Shown here one piece after another: positions 17,843-27,907 of a stretch of 64,000 bases of DNA. This stretch comes from Thioclava arctica (GTDB lineage Bacteria; Pseudomonadota; Alphaproteobacteria; Rhodobacterales; Rhodobacteraceae), in NCBI RefSeq assembly GCF_040892615.1, contig NZ_JBFRYC010000013.1, forward strand, positions 1 through 64,000. Direction: 5' to 3'. Every line of letters begins with the position of its first letter. The first letter of the stretch is position 1. Both the position numbers and the translations under genes were made by a program. The notes below the pieces were generated by a model. It ran no database searches, was not told the origin of the DNA, and saw only the letters and a program-made list of their open reading frames with translations.

Positions 17843-18760
17843 ATGCAAATCTACCTGCCCATCGCCGAAGTTTCGGTCAACATGTATACCCTGCTGGGCC
17901 TTGGCGGGATCGTCGGGCTGTTGTCGGGACTGTTCGGCGTGGGCGGCGGGTTCCTGATTACGCCCCTACTGTTCTTCATCGGCATCCCGCCTGCGGTGGC
18001 GGTGGCCACGGGAGCCAATCAGGTCGTGGCCTCTTCTGTTTCTGCGGTACTGGCCCAACTCAAGCGCAAGGCCGTCGATATTCCGATGGGGCTGGTGCTG
18101 TTGGTGGGCGGTATTCTTGGGTCGGCGGGCGGCATCTGGGTGTTCAATCTGCTGACCAAGCTGGGCCAAATCGATCTGGCGGTGCAGCTGTGTTACGTCG
18201 TCTTTCTCGGTTCAATCGGCTTGTTAATGCTACAAGAGGCCGTGCGCACCATGCGGCGCCAGAAGAAAGGGTCCGGCGCGCGCAGAAAACGCAATCAGCA
18301 CACTTGGGTGCATAACCTACCCTTCAAATTCAAGTTCCGCGCCTCGGGGCTGTATATTTCCGTAATCCCGCCTCTGATCGTAGGGGTTTTCGTGGGTATC
18401 CTTGCCGCCATCATGGGCGTGGGGGGCGGCTTTATCATGGTCCCCGCGATGATCTATCTGCTGAACATGCCCACCAAAGTGGTGATCGGAACCTCGCTGT
18501 TCCAGATCCTTTTCGTGTCGGCTTTTACGACGTTCATGCATGCCATCACCAACCAGACGGTCGATGTGATGCTGGCGCTTTTGCTGATCGTGGGGGGCGT
18601 GGTAGGGGCGCAGATCGGCTCACGACTGGGCGCTCGGCTGAAGGCCGAACAACTGCGCATTCTGCTGGCCCTTCTGGTCATCTTGGTCGCGGTCAAATTG
18701 GGGACCGATCTGATCATCCGCCCGCATGACCTCTACTCGCTTGCAGTGGGGTCACACTGA
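17843..18760 (+). CDS. TSUP-family (TauE/SafE) membrane transporter
   Basis: 305-residue integral membrane protein with about eight predicted helices in two repeats. The duplicated signature is GLLSGLFGVGGGFLITPLL near residues 28-46 and GILAAIMGVGGGFIMVPAM near 185-203. TSUP proteins export sulfite, sulfoacetate or related small anions. It shares its last base with the ATG of the TIGR02186-type gene. This gene pair recurs in alphaproteobacteria as I remember it, so the two probably work together. The substrate is not readable. Confidence 0.9.
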   Translation: MQIYLPIAEVSVNMYTLLGLGGIVGLLSGLFGVGGGFLITPLLFFIGIPPAVAVATGANQVVASSVSAVLAQLKRKAVDIPMGLVLLVGGILGSAGGIWVFNLLTKLGQIDLAVQLCYVVFLGSIGLLMLQEAVRTMRRQKKGSGARRKRNQHTWVHNLPFKFKFRASGLYISVIPPLIVGVFVGILAAIMGVGGGFIMVPAMIYLLNMPTKVVIGTSLFQILFVSAFTTFMHAITNQTVDVMLALLLIVGGVVGAQIGSRLGARLKAEQLRILLALLVILVAVKLGTDLIIRPHDLYSLAVGSH

Positions 18761-19569
18761 TGATGCGCGCCCTCACACACCCCTTGCGCCTCGCGCTGCT
18801 GCTTGCACTGGTGCCAGTGTTCGCGCCCGCTCAAGAGGCGACACCGCAACCGGGCCAAGAACCCGCTGAACAAATCGTCGCCGGTCTGAGCCGTGACAAT
18901 ATCGGCATCACCACCTCCTTTGACGGCTCGCAAATCCTGATTTACGGCGCAATCAAACGCGAAGCCCCCGAGCCAGCCAATGACGGTTTGGCCGTGATCG
19001 TCACCCTCGAAGGCCCGCTTGGGCCTGTCACGATCCGGCGCAAGTCGCGTGAATTCGGGATCTGGGTGAATACGGCGGCTCTGGGTGTGGCCTCCGCACC
19101 CAGCTATTATGCAGTGGCAACCTCGGGTCCGCTCAAAGACATTCTCGACCCCAAGGTTGACGTCCAGCAGCGCATTTCGATTCCGCTGGCAATGCGCGCG
19201 TTTTCCGGCCCCGTTCAGGTCAAAGATACCAGACCTTTTACCGAGGCAATGGTGCGCATTCGCGAACGCCAGGGGCTGTATACGCTTGAGACAGGCGGCG
19301 TGCGCTTGGTGGAAAACACCCTGTTTCGCGCCGATTTCGAACTGCCTGCGAACCTGACCGAAGGCGATTACAAAACCCGTATCTTCCTGCTGCGCAAAGG
19401 CAAGCTGGTCGATCAGTATCAATCCGCGATTGACGTGCGCAAAGTCGGTCTAGAGCGCTGGCTCTATGCGCTGGCCCATGAGCATGCCGCGATCTACGGC
19501 CTGCTCTCGCTGGCCCTTGCGGTGATCGCAGGCTGGGCGGCGGCAGCGGTGTTCCGCTTCGTGCGCTAA
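18760..19569 (+). CDS. TIGR02186-type exported, C-terminally anchored protein of unknown function
   Basis: 269-residue protein. N-terminal signal peptide (PLRLALLLALVPVFAPAQ, cut near residue 24), then a predicted periplasmic region with IVAGLSRDNIGITTSFDGSQ, the family opening. A single helix follows near the C-terminus (about 240-262, GLLSLALAVIAGWAAAAVF) ahead of a short FRFVR tail. The fold expected is a tail-anchored periplasmic domain. It overlaps the TSUP gene, suggesting a role with that transporter. No enzyme motif is seen. Its 3' end overlaps the convergent SDR gene by four bases. Confidence 0.75.
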   Translation: MMRALTHPLRLALLLALVPVFAPAQEATPQPGQEPAEQIVAGLSRDNIGITTSFDGSQILIYGAIKREAPEPANDGLAVIVTLEGPLGPVTIRRKSREFGIWVNTAALGVASAPSYYAVATSGPLKDILDPKVDVQQRISIPLAMRAFSGPVQVKDTRPFTEAMVRIRERQGLYTLETGGVRLVENTLFRADFELPANLTEGDYKTRIFLLRKGKLVDQYQSAIDVRKVGLERWLYALAHEHAAIYGLLSLALAVIAGWAAAAVFRFVR

Positions 19570-20282
19570 CCGCGCCCGACAAAGGGCATCGCGCTGGCCA
19601 TCACCGTCATGTTCAGCACATTGGCCTCAAGCGGCAGAGACGCCATATGCAACACCGAGCGCGCGACATTGGCCACATCCATCGTTGGCTCCGCCGTTTT
19701 CGTGGCGGCCTTGTCGATCCCCGCCAAAAGCCCGGTGCGCGCATTGCCAATATCAATCTGACCACAGGCAATGCGAAAATCTCGCCCATCCAACGCAAGC
19801 TGCTTGGTCATCCCGTTCACCGCATGTTTAGAAACCGTATAGGCCAGCGATTTCGCCCGCGGCACCTGGCTCGAAATCGAGCCGTTATTGATGATCCGCC
19901 CCCCTTGCGGATCTTGCCCCCGCATCTGCGCAAAAGCGGCGCGCGCACATAAAAACATCCCCGTCAGATTGACGTCGATACAGGCCTGCCAATCGAGCAG
20001 CGTCACTTCATCGGGTAAGGCGGCGGGCGGAAACATCCCGGCATTATTGAACATCACGTCAATGCGGCCAAACCGCGCCACGATCTGCGCAAACGCCTCC
20101 GAAACCGCACCCTCTTCGCTCACATCACAGGCGATTGCCAAACCATCGCCCTTGGCTGCGATGTCGTGCAACACTTCCAACCGCCGCGCCAGACAGGCCA
20201 CCTGCCAGCCCTGCGCCAAAGCCATTTCGGCGACCGCGCGACCGATCCCGGCGCTCGCCCCTGTCACCACCATCACGCCCAT
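19566..20282 (-). CDS. Short-chain dehydrogenase/reductase
   Basis: 238-residue classical SDR with TGASAGIGRAV (cofactor glycine motif) at about residues 6-16, NNAGMFPPAA, a catalytic Ser in NNGSISSQV, and YTVSKHAVNG (YxxxK) near residue 147-156. The cofactor cannot be fixed; the Arg after beta-2 (CLARRLEVL) favours NADPH. The start at 20282 has GGGAGG upstream; a longer frame adds 94 unrelated residues. The substrate is unknown and neighbours give no clear hint. Confidence 0.87.
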   Translation of the reverse strand: MGVMVVTGASAGIGRAVAEMALAQGWQVACLARRLEVLHDIAAKGDGLAIACDVSEEGAVSEAFAQIVARFGRIDVMFNNAGMFPPAALPDEVTLLDWQACIDVNLTGMFLCARAAFAQMRGQDPQGGRIINNGSISSQVPRAKSLAYTVSKHAVNGMTKQLALDGRDFRIACGQIDIGNARTGLLAGIDKAATKTAEPTMDVANVARSVLHMASLPLEANVLNMTVMASAMPFVGRG

Positions 20283-20334
20283 CGCACCCTCCCTTTCATC
20301 TAGCCTGAAATACTCTCGCCGAAGGCATCCCGCA

Positions 20335-21876
20335 TCAATTGCCCTGCGCTTCGACCTGCAGCTTAAGCGCCCCCCCGCCTTTGGGCAGATCCTCGATCGA
20401 TAGCGGCCCGGAGGGGCGGGCAAGCCGTGCACGCACCACCCACAGCAGACGGTTTTGCGCCCGCGTGATCGCGACATAGGCCAGTCGCTTCCACAGCGGA
20501 ATACCCGCCTCGACACGTCCCGCACGATAGGCGGCGTAGATATCGGGGGCAAAGACCTGCACATCTTCCCACTGACTACCCTGCGCCTTGTGGATCGTCA
20601 CCGCCGCACCGTGCAAGAACGCCGCCCCCATCCGCGCGGCATAGGGAATAAAGGGCTCTTCCGCATCGGGCATCTCGATCTTGATAATCGAGGCCGCCGA
20701 CAATCGCGGCTCCTCCGCTCCCATGACATGCAGCCGCGAAAACCCCGGCTTGGTGCCCGGACCAAGGTAGACCACCTGTGCGCCCTTGATCAGGCCGCGC
20801 GCCTCAAGATCAATGCGTTTCTTGCGGTGTTTCACGGGCAGCTCGATCCCGTCACAGACCAGCGGTTCACCGGGCAGCAGCATATCGGCGGGCGCGGAAT
20901 GGGCGGCGCGAAAGGCATGGATCAAGCGGATGCGCGTGGCATTGCGCCAGACCAGCACCGGAGAACGCGCCATCAGATCGCTTTCCACCCGCTCGGCCCA
21001 GACCACGCGGTCATCCTTGGCCGCAGCCGCCTCGACCGCGCGCTCAAACGCTTCAAACGTCACGCTTTCATCGCCCAGCATATGCGCCAGATCAAGGATC
21101 GGGTTATCCTCGGCCTGCCGGTGAATGCGATGCAGCACGTGCTTTTGTTCATCGGGCAGGCGCTCGAATACCATCTGCCCTGACTGGTTCACCGGTGCCA
21201 ACTGCGCAGGATCACCAAACAAAACCAAGGTGGGAAAAATCTCTTTCAGGTCGTCGAACTGGCGCTCATCCAGCATCGAGGCCTCATCGACAAAGCCAAT
21301 ATCCAGCGGGTCTTCGCGCCGCTTCCAGCCCTTGATGAAATCCGATCCGCGCAGCCCTGCAGACGCCAACGCGCCTGGCACCGATTTCTGCAAATCGTAA
21401 AACGCCTTTGCGCGATCCAGCGCCTCTTCGGTCAGGCCGGGGATCTGGAGTTGCGTAATGTCGGGGCGCGATCCCTGCCCCGTCAACCATTCGGCAATAC
21501 GTTCATATTCCGGGTCGTAGACCGGGGTGTAGAGAATGCGGTGAATGGTGGTGGCAGGCACGCCGCGCGTGCGCAAAACGCTCGCGGCTTTGTTCGTCGG
21601 CGCCAAGATCGCCAAGCTGCGCCGCTCGCGCCGCTTTTTGCCCTCGAAGTCGCCCGAGACCAGATCAACCCCGGCCGCGTCGAGCGCCTTATACAACTCT
21701 GCCAGCAACAAGGTCTTGCCCGACCCCGCCTTGCCAATCACCGAGAGCACGCGATTGCCACCGCCCTCGGGCTGCAAATGGCCCTCTAGAATATCAACGC
21801 CCGCAGCCTGCAATGCCTCGGAAACGGCATCCCAGGCTTCGGCCTGATCGTCGGAAAACTGAATTGAACTGCTCAT
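20335..21876 (-). CDS. RecD-like/Dda-type superfamily 1 DNA helicase
   Basis: 513-residue stand-alone SF1B helicase. Walker A GKAGSGKTLLLAEL near residues 51-64, motif Ia region APTNKAASVLRTRGVPATTIH, motif II FVDEASMLDERQF, motif III LFGDPAQLAPVNQSG. A C-terminal UvrD_C_2 block (GAAVTIHKAQGSQWEDVQVFA, VAITRAQNRLLWVV) matches motifs V and VI. There is no RecB/RecC partner nearby, so it is not the exonuclease V subunit itself; similar single helicases are common in Rhodobacteraceae. The role is probably DNA repair or fork processing, which is inferred. Confidence 0.88.
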   Translation of the reverse strand: MSSSIQFSDDQAEAWDAVSEALQAAGVDILEGHLQPEGGGNRVLSVIGKAGSGKTLLLAELYKALDAAGVDLVSGDFEGKKRRERRSLAILAPTNKAASVLRTRGVPATTIHRILYTPVYDPEYERIAEWLTGQGSRPDITQLQIPGLTEEALDRAKAFYDLQKSVPGALASAGLRGSDFIKGWKRREDPLDIGFVDEASMLDERQFDDLKEIFPTLVLFGDPAQLAPVNQSGQMVFERLPDEQKHVLHRIHRQAEDNPILDLAHMLGDESVTFEAFERAVEAAAAKDDRVVWAERVESDLMARSPVLVWRNATRIRLIHAFRAAHSAPADMLLPGEPLVCDGIELPVKHRKKRIDLEARGLIKGAQVVYLGPGTKPGFSRLHVMGAEEPRLSAASIIKIEMPDAEEPFIPYAARMGAAFLHGAAVTIHKAQGSQWEDVQVFAPDIYAAYRAGRVEAGIPLWKRLAYVAITRAQNRLLWVVRARLARPSGPLSIEDLPKGGGALKLQVEAQGN

Positions 21877-21964
21877 GGCCCGACTTTACGCGCGCCCTTG
21901 GGCGGGCGGAAGGGCGAAAGCCTCTGGCTTCGCGCCCAGATTTGATGTGGATGCCTCCGGCGGG

Positions 21965-22016
21965 GATATTTGGGTCAAGAGGAAGTCCAAAGCATCTTCC
22001 TCTTGATCTCAATATC
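21965..22016. repeat. REP-like palindromic hairpin element
   Basis: TCAAGAGGAAG (21975-21985) and CTTCCTCTTGA (21996-22006) are a perfect 11-base inverted repeat with a 10-base loop. GATATT and AATATC extend it outward past a short, mostly wobble-paired stretch to about 21 pairs in all. It lies between the helicase start and the ecm stop. Sequences with GGGGATATTTGG-like cores recur between genes of this family, so it may be a dispersed element. Confidence 0.6.
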
Positions 22017-22026
22017 TCACGGGGGT

Positions 22027-22047
22027 CTGGGGGTGTGAAACCCCCAG
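22027..22047 (-). terminator. GC-rich hairpin after ecm
   Basis: CTGGGGG and CCCCCAG form a perfect 7-base stem around TGTGAAA, six bases after the ecm stop codon on the minus strand. There is no T run, so it is a weak intrinsic terminator or mRNA 3'-end stabiliser. Confidence 0.5.
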
Positions 22048-22052
22048 CGGTC

Positions 22053-24026
22053 TCAGGCAGCCGCTTCGGTCGGTGTCGCCAGCGCCACGATATCCATCAT
22101 GATCCGGTTAAGCTCAAAATCCTTGGGCGTATAGACGCGCGCCACACCAAAGCCGCGCAATTTAGCGGCATCCTCGTCGGGGATAATGCCGCCAACGACA
22201 ACCGGGATGTGATCCAGTCCGGCGGCACGCATCCGCTCCATCAGCTCTTCGATCAGCGGCATATGGCTGCCCGACAGGATCGAAAGCCCCACGACATGGG
22301 CCTGATCCTCAAGCGCCTTGGCGACGATCTGTTCAGGCGTCAGGCGGATTCCGTCATAGGTGATGTCCATGCCGCAATCGCGGGCGCGAAAGGCGATCTG
22401 CTCGGCACCGTTGGAATGGCCATCAAGGCCGGGCTTGCCGACGAGAAACTTGAGGCGACGGCCCAGTTGCGAGCTGACCGCGTCCACTGCCTCGCGGATC
22501 GTGTCGAGGCCTTCGGTTCGGTTCGAGGGGCTGCGCGACACGCCCGTGGGGCCGCGATATTCGCCGTGGACCTTGCGCATGATACCGGCCCATTCGCCCG
22601 TCGTGGCCCCGGCTTTCGCCGCGGCGATCGAGGCGGGCATGACGTTCTCGCCCGCCTTGGCCGCATCGCGCAGCGCGCCCAGCGCCAGCTGCACCGCGTC
22701 CTCGTCACGTTCGGCGCGCCAAGCAGTCAGACGGCCGATCTGGTCCTGCTCCATCGCGGGGTCGACCACCATGATCCCGCCATCGCCCGCCGTTAGCGGC
22801 GAGGGCTCGCCCTGTTGCCAACGGTTCACGCCGACGACGATGGTTTCCTCGGCCTCAATGCGGTTGATCCGGGCGGCGTTGCTGTCAACCAGACGTGCCT
22901 TCATATAATCAATTGCGGCAATCGCGCCGCCCATGGAATCGAGTGTCTCCAGCTCGGCACGCGCGCCGTCCTTGAGCGCCTCGACCTTGGCAGTGACTGC
23001 TGGATTGCCCTCAAACAGATCGCCAAATTCCAGCAGGTCCGTCTCATAGGCCATGATCTGTTGCATGCGCAGCGACCATTGCTGATCCCACGGGCGCGGC
23101 AGGCCCAGCGCCTCGTTCCAAGCAGGCAGTTGCACGGCGCGGGCGCGGGCATTCTTGCTGAGAGTCACCGCCAGCATCTCGATCAGGATGCGATAGACGT
23201 TATTCTCGGGCTGCTGTTCGGTCAGGCCAAGCGAGTTCACCTGCACGCCATAGCGGAAGCGGCGGAACTTGGCGTCTTCGATACCATAGCGCTCGCGCGT
23301 GATCTCATCCCACAGCTCGGTAAAGGCGCGCATCTTGCACATCTCGGTGACGAACCGGATACCCGCATTCACAAAGAAAGAAATCCGCCCGACCATTTCG
23401 GGAAAAGCCTCGGCGGGCACTTTATTCTTGAGATCATCCAGCACGGCAATCGCCGTGGCCAGCGCGAAGGCCAGCTCTTGTTCGGGCGTCGCGCCCGCCT
23501 CTTGCAGATGATAGGAACACACGTTCATCGGGTTCCATTTCGGCAGATGCTCACGCGTGTAGGCCGCAACATCGGTGATCATCGCAAGGCTGGGCTTGGG
23601 CGGGCAGATATAAGTGCCGCGCGACAGGTATTCCTTGACCAGATCGTTTTGCACCGTGCCTTGCAGCGCGCTGACATCGGCACCCTGTTCCTCGGCCGCC
23701 GCGATATAAAGCGACAGCAGCCACGGCGCAGTCGCGTTGATCGTCATCGAGGTATTCATCTGCTCAAGCGGGATCTGATCGAACAGTGCGCGCATATCGC
23801 CCAAGTGACAGACTGGCACGCCGACCTTGCCAACCTCACCCTTGCTGAGGATATGGTCGCTGTCATAGCCGGTCTGGGTCGGCAGATCGAAGGCCACCGA
23901 CAGCCCGGTCTGCCCCTTGGCAAGGTTTGCACGATACAGCTCATTCGACTTCTTGGCCGTTGAATGGCCCGCATAGGTGCGAAACAGCCACGGCTTGTCC
24001 TTGGCGGGTTTGGCGTCTTGGGTCAT
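22053..24026 (-). CDS. ecm: Ethylmalonyl-CoA mutase (B12-dependent, formerly MeaA)
   Basis: Converts (2R)-ethylmalonyl-CoA to methylsuccinyl-CoA in the ethylmalonyl-CoA pathway for acetyl-CoA assimilation. The 657-residue protein has the mutase domain (about 5-520; RTYAGHSTAKKSNELYR, SVAFDLPTQTGYDSDH) and a C-terminal cobalamin-binding domain with LDGHSNGAEQIA (DxHxxG base-off motif) near residue 545 and GLSILSGSH. The start YAGHSTAKKSNELYR marks Ecm rather than methylmalonyl-CoA mutase. I chose the ATG at 24026, which has GGAG at good spacing; an ATG four codons earlier has none. It is divergent from ccr, the preceding pathway step. Confidence 0.94.
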   Translation of the reverse strand: MTQDAKPAKDKPWLFRTYAGHSTAKKSNELYRANLAKGQTGLSVAFDLPTQTGYDSDHILSKGEVGKVGVPVCHLGDMRALFDQIPLEQMNTSMTINATAPWLLSLYIAAAEEQGADVSALQGTVQNDLVKEYLSRGTYICPPKPSLAMITDVAAYTREHLPKWNPMNVCSYHLQEAGATPEQELAFALATAIAVLDDLKNKVPAEAFPEMVGRISFFVNAGIRFVTEMCKMRAFTELWDEITRERYGIEDAKFRRFRYGVQVNSLGLTEQQPENNVYRILIEMLAVTLSKNARARAVQLPAWNEALGLPRPWDQQWSLRMQQIMAYETDLLEFGDLFEGNPAVTAKVEALKDGARAELETLDSMGGAIAAIDYMKARLVDSNAARINRIEAEETIVVGVNRWQQGEPSPLTAGDGGIMVVDPAMEQDQIGRLTAWRAERDEDAVQLALGALRDAAKAGENVMPASIAAAKAGATTGEWAGIMRKVHGEYRGPTGVSRSPSNRTEGLDTIREAVDAVSSQLGRRLKFLVGKPGLDGHSNGAEQIAFRARDCGMDITYDGIRLTPEQIVAKALEDQAHVVGLSILSGSHMPLIEELMERMRAAGLDHIPVVVGGIIPDEDAAKLRGFGVARVYTPKDFELNRIMMDIVALATPTEAAA

Positions 24027-24055
24027 GGCGAGCTCCATCCTCTGGCGAATCTGAG

Positions 24056-24074
24056 TTGCGCAATATTGTTGCGC
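24056..24074. promoter_or_regulatory. Candidate regulator site between ecm and ccr (ecm side)
   Basis: TTGCGCAATATTGTTGCGC holds two copies of TTGCGC 13 bases apart, 30 bases ahead of the ecm start. A related ATTGCAAAGTTGCGCG is on the ccr side (24237-24252). ScfR-family regulators such as PccR and RamB bind TTTGCAAA-like half sites, so a shared control of both genes is possible. Confidence 0.3.
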
Positions 24075-24236
24075 GATGACCCGTCATAGATTGAAGTTTG
24101 TGACCCTGTCAATTCGCCGCGCTGCGGCGCAATCGGCATTGGCGTTGCAATACCGCGTTTCGCCTGAAACAAGGTACGCGCGCGTGAGGGCGAGTGATCG
24201 GCGGGGACATAAAATTACAAAAACCTAACGTCAGGG

Positions 24237-24252
24237 ATTGCAAAGTTGCGCG
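24237..24252. promoter_or_regulatory. Candidate regulator site between ecm and ccr (ccr side)
   Basis: ATTGCAAAGTTGCGCG lies 70 bases ahead of the ccr start and shares TTGC and TTGCGC half sites with the repeat near ecm. Pattern match only. Confidence 0.3.
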
Positions 24253-24321
24253 GGCCTGCGTATCCCTCAGATCGAACCCCGCCCGATTCTGCGGTGCGGC
24301 ACGACGATACAGGAGAGAGCC

Positions 24322-25614
<1,293 letters not shown>

Positions 25615-25633
25615 ACGACTGCTCTTCAGCATG

Positions 25634-25665
25634 AAACCCGCGCCCCACATGGGCGCGGGTTTTTT
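25634..25665 (+). terminator. Intrinsic terminator of ccr
   Basis: CCCGCGCCC and GGGCGCGGG form a perfect 9-base stem with loop CACAT, flanked by AAA and a run of six Ts, 20 bases after the ccr stop codon. The flanking A run means it can also serve the convergent histidine-kinase gene. Confidence 0.9.
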
Positions 25666-25698
25666 GCTGCCTGCCCCCATAACCGAAAATGCCCGGAC

Positions 25699-27069
25699 TT
25701 AAGCAGGCCGAAAACGCAGGGTCACGACAAGACCGGGGTGATTGTCGCCCAAATCCAACTCGGCCTCGTGCAGGCCCGCAACCGCATGGACCAAGGCCAA
25801 GCCCAAGCCATTGCCGGGCGTGGTGCGCGAGCGTTCCAGCCGATAAAGCCTGCGCAACACCTGCGCGCGCTCGGGCTCGGGGATGCCGGGGCCATGATCG
25901 CGCACACGCAACACGACCGAATTGGCCTCGCGCGCGATCTCGATCGCGATCTGGGGCGCGGGACCGGCGTGGCGGATCGCGTTTTCGATCAAGTTCGAGA
26001 GAACCTGCCCCAATAGGCCGCGATCCCCCGTCACGGTGGCGCGCCCCTGCGATGTGTCTTGCAAGACCAGTTTGCCGCCCGCCTCTTCGGCAGGGGCCGC
26101 GTAAAGTTCCGCAATATCACCCGCCAAAGCGCCCAGATCGAGCCGCGTGAAGCGCGCTTTCGGGCTGCCACCTTCGATCTGCGCGATTTGCAGCAGTGAA
26201 TGAAACACCGCGACGGCGCGCTCGGATTCGTCGCCCGCACGGCAGGCAATCTGATGCGCCTCACTCCCTTCGGGGACCACAGCACGCAACTGCGCCAGCA
26301 GCACCGAAATGCGCTGCATCGGAGTCTTGAGGTCATGGGCAATATCCGCCGAGACCTGACGCAGCGCCTCAACCGTCGATTCCTGCGTCTCTGCCATCCG
26401 GTTGAGCCGCGTTCCGATGCGCGCCAGATCATCGCCACGCGACAGTTTGATCGCCCTTTGAGGCACCCGCGCGGCCAGCCGCCCCTCGGTCAGGTTATCC
26501 AGCGTGTCTTCGATCGCGCTGACGCGGCGGCGCGCGCGCATCCCCGCCCAAGTGCCATAGGCGGCTGAAACCAACACCGACGGCACGAAGGAAAAGATCA
26601 AGATCGCCAGAAAAGTCGAGGTCAATTCCGCAATCGGCGCACGGCTTTCGCCGATCACCAGAAAGCCCCCGGCAATCGGCATCACCAGCGTGAAATAGCC
26701 ATGCTGAGACAGCGCCGCATAGTCAGGATCACGCGAAATCAGCCAGTGACCGGAGCGTTGCGACACCTGCACATTGCCAACCTGACGCCCATCCGCCAGC
26801 ACAAACGCAATCGCACGTTCTGCCGGGTCGGCGGCGCGGGCCTCGGCCGAGACGATGACTGACAGGGTTTCGGGGTTGGCAGCGACCTGAAACACCGCAG
26901 TTTGCTGCTTGAGATCGGCGCGGATCGCGTCTTCGGTCGAGGAGCGCAGCGCGACATAGGCAAAGCCCAGCGTCACCAGCAAGATCGCAAAGACAAGCCC
27001 CATCAACCCAAGCGCCTGACGCAAGGGCGTCGAGGCAAGGATCGCTGCGCGATTGAGCCGCCCCGTCAT
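25699..27069 (-). CDS. Two-component sensor histidine kinase (HAMP, HisKA)
   Basis: 456-residue membrane kinase. TM1 at about 17-40, a 110-residue periplasmic sensor region, TM2 at about 151-175, then a HAMP linker (about 176-228). H-box DIAHDLKTPMQR (His245), N-box NLIENAIRHAG, and G-boxes DHGPGIPE and GNGLGLALVHAV are all intact. It shares four bases with the response-regulator gene upstream (ATGA), so the two form one unit. The degP-like gene is divergent from them, which hints that envelope stress may be sensed; this is inference. Confidence 0.93.
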   Translation of the reverse strand: MTGRLNRAAILASTPLRQALGLMGLVFAILLVTLGFAYVALRSSTEDAIRADLKQQTAVFQVAANPETLSVIVSAEARAADPAERAIAFVLADGRQVGNVQVSQRSGHWLISRDPDYAALSQHGYFTLVMPIAGGFLVIGESRAPIAELTSTFLAILIFSFVPSVLVSAAYGTWAGMRARRRVSAIEDTLDNLTEGRLAARVPQRAIKLSRGDDLARIGTRLNRMAETQESTVEALRQVSADIAHDLKTPMQRISVLLAQLRAVVPEGSEAHQIACRAGDESERAVAVFHSLLQIAQIEGGSPKARFTRLDLGALAGDIAELYAAPAEEAGGKLVLQDTSQGRATVTGDRGLLGQVLSNLIENAIRHAGPAPQIAIEIAREANSVVLRVRDHGPGIPEPERAQVLRRLYRLERSRTTPGNGLGLALVHAVAGLHEAELDLGDNHPGLVVTLRFRPA

Positions 27070-27740
27070 CCGCCTTCGATCCGGTAGCCAGCGCCGCGCA
27101 CCGTATGGATCAAGTCGCGCGCGAAGGGCTTGTCGACCTTGTTTCGCAGGCGCGAAATATGGGTCTCAACGACATTGGTCTGGGGATCAAAGTTCAGATC
27201 CCACACCCCTTCCAGCAGCATCGTGCGGGTCTGCACCCGCCCCTTGCGGCGCAGGAGAAACTCGAGCAGCGCAAATTCGCGTGGCAACAGGTCGATCTCT
27301 TGGCCCGCGCGCGACACCCGGCGCGTTATGAGATCCATTTTCAGATCGCCCGCCTCCAGCACAACCTGTTCGGCCTGCGCCTGAGGGCGACGCGCAAGGG
27401 CTGCGAGCCGCGCGGACAGCTCGCCAAAGGCGAAGGGTTTGACAAGATAATCATCGGCGCCCGCATTCAGCCCCTCGATCCGGTCATCCACCCCACCAAT
27501 CGCAGTCAGAAAGATGATCGGCGTGGCGATCTTGGCTGCGCGCACGGCCCGCACGATCGACAGCCCGTCAAGTTCGGGCAGCATCCGATCAACAATGATC
27601 GCATCATATTCGCCCCCAAGCACCTGACTGAGCCCATCACGCCCATTGGCGAGTGCGTCCACCAGATGCCCCTCTTGGCGCAACCCCTGGGCGACATACT
27701 CAGCCGTGGTCGCATCGTCTTCGATCAACAATAGCTTCAT
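27066..27740 (-). CDS. OmpR-family response regulator
   Basis: 224-residue regulator: receiver domain (1-115) with acidic pocket EDD at residues 7-9 and phosphoacceptor Asp51 in IIVDRMLPELDG, switch Thr (FLTA) and Lys in DYLVKPFAF. A winged-helix DNA-binding domain (about 128-224) follows with LLPREFALLEFLLRRKG and SRLRNKVDKPF. The start at 27740 has GGAAGG upstream; the longer frame adds 24 residues with no family match. First gene of the pair with the kinase, divergent from the degP-like gene. Confidence 0.94.
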   Translation of the reverse strand: MKLLLIEDDATTAEYVAQGLRQEGHLVDALANGRDGLSQVLGGEYDAIIVDRMLPELDGLSIVRAVRAAKIATPIIFLTAIGGVDDRIEGLNAGADDYLVKPFAFGELSARLAALARRPQAQAEQVVLEAGDLKMDLITRRVSRAGQEIDLLPREFALLEFLLRRKGRVQTRTMLLEGVWDLNFDPQTNVVETHISRLRNKVDKPFARDLIHTVRGAGYRIEGG

Positions 27741-27907
27741 CGCCCGACCTTCCTTGTATCGCTTGATGTAAATGGCTGCGCCCAAAGCACAAGTCACGCC
27801 TTGCTCTCTCAATGGTGAACAGGATTACACCACTGCAATCTTCTTGCAGAGTCCCCGACAGGCTTGGCCCGCTAGAAAGGGTCATCCCTGACACGAAGGA
27901 GAGAGAA

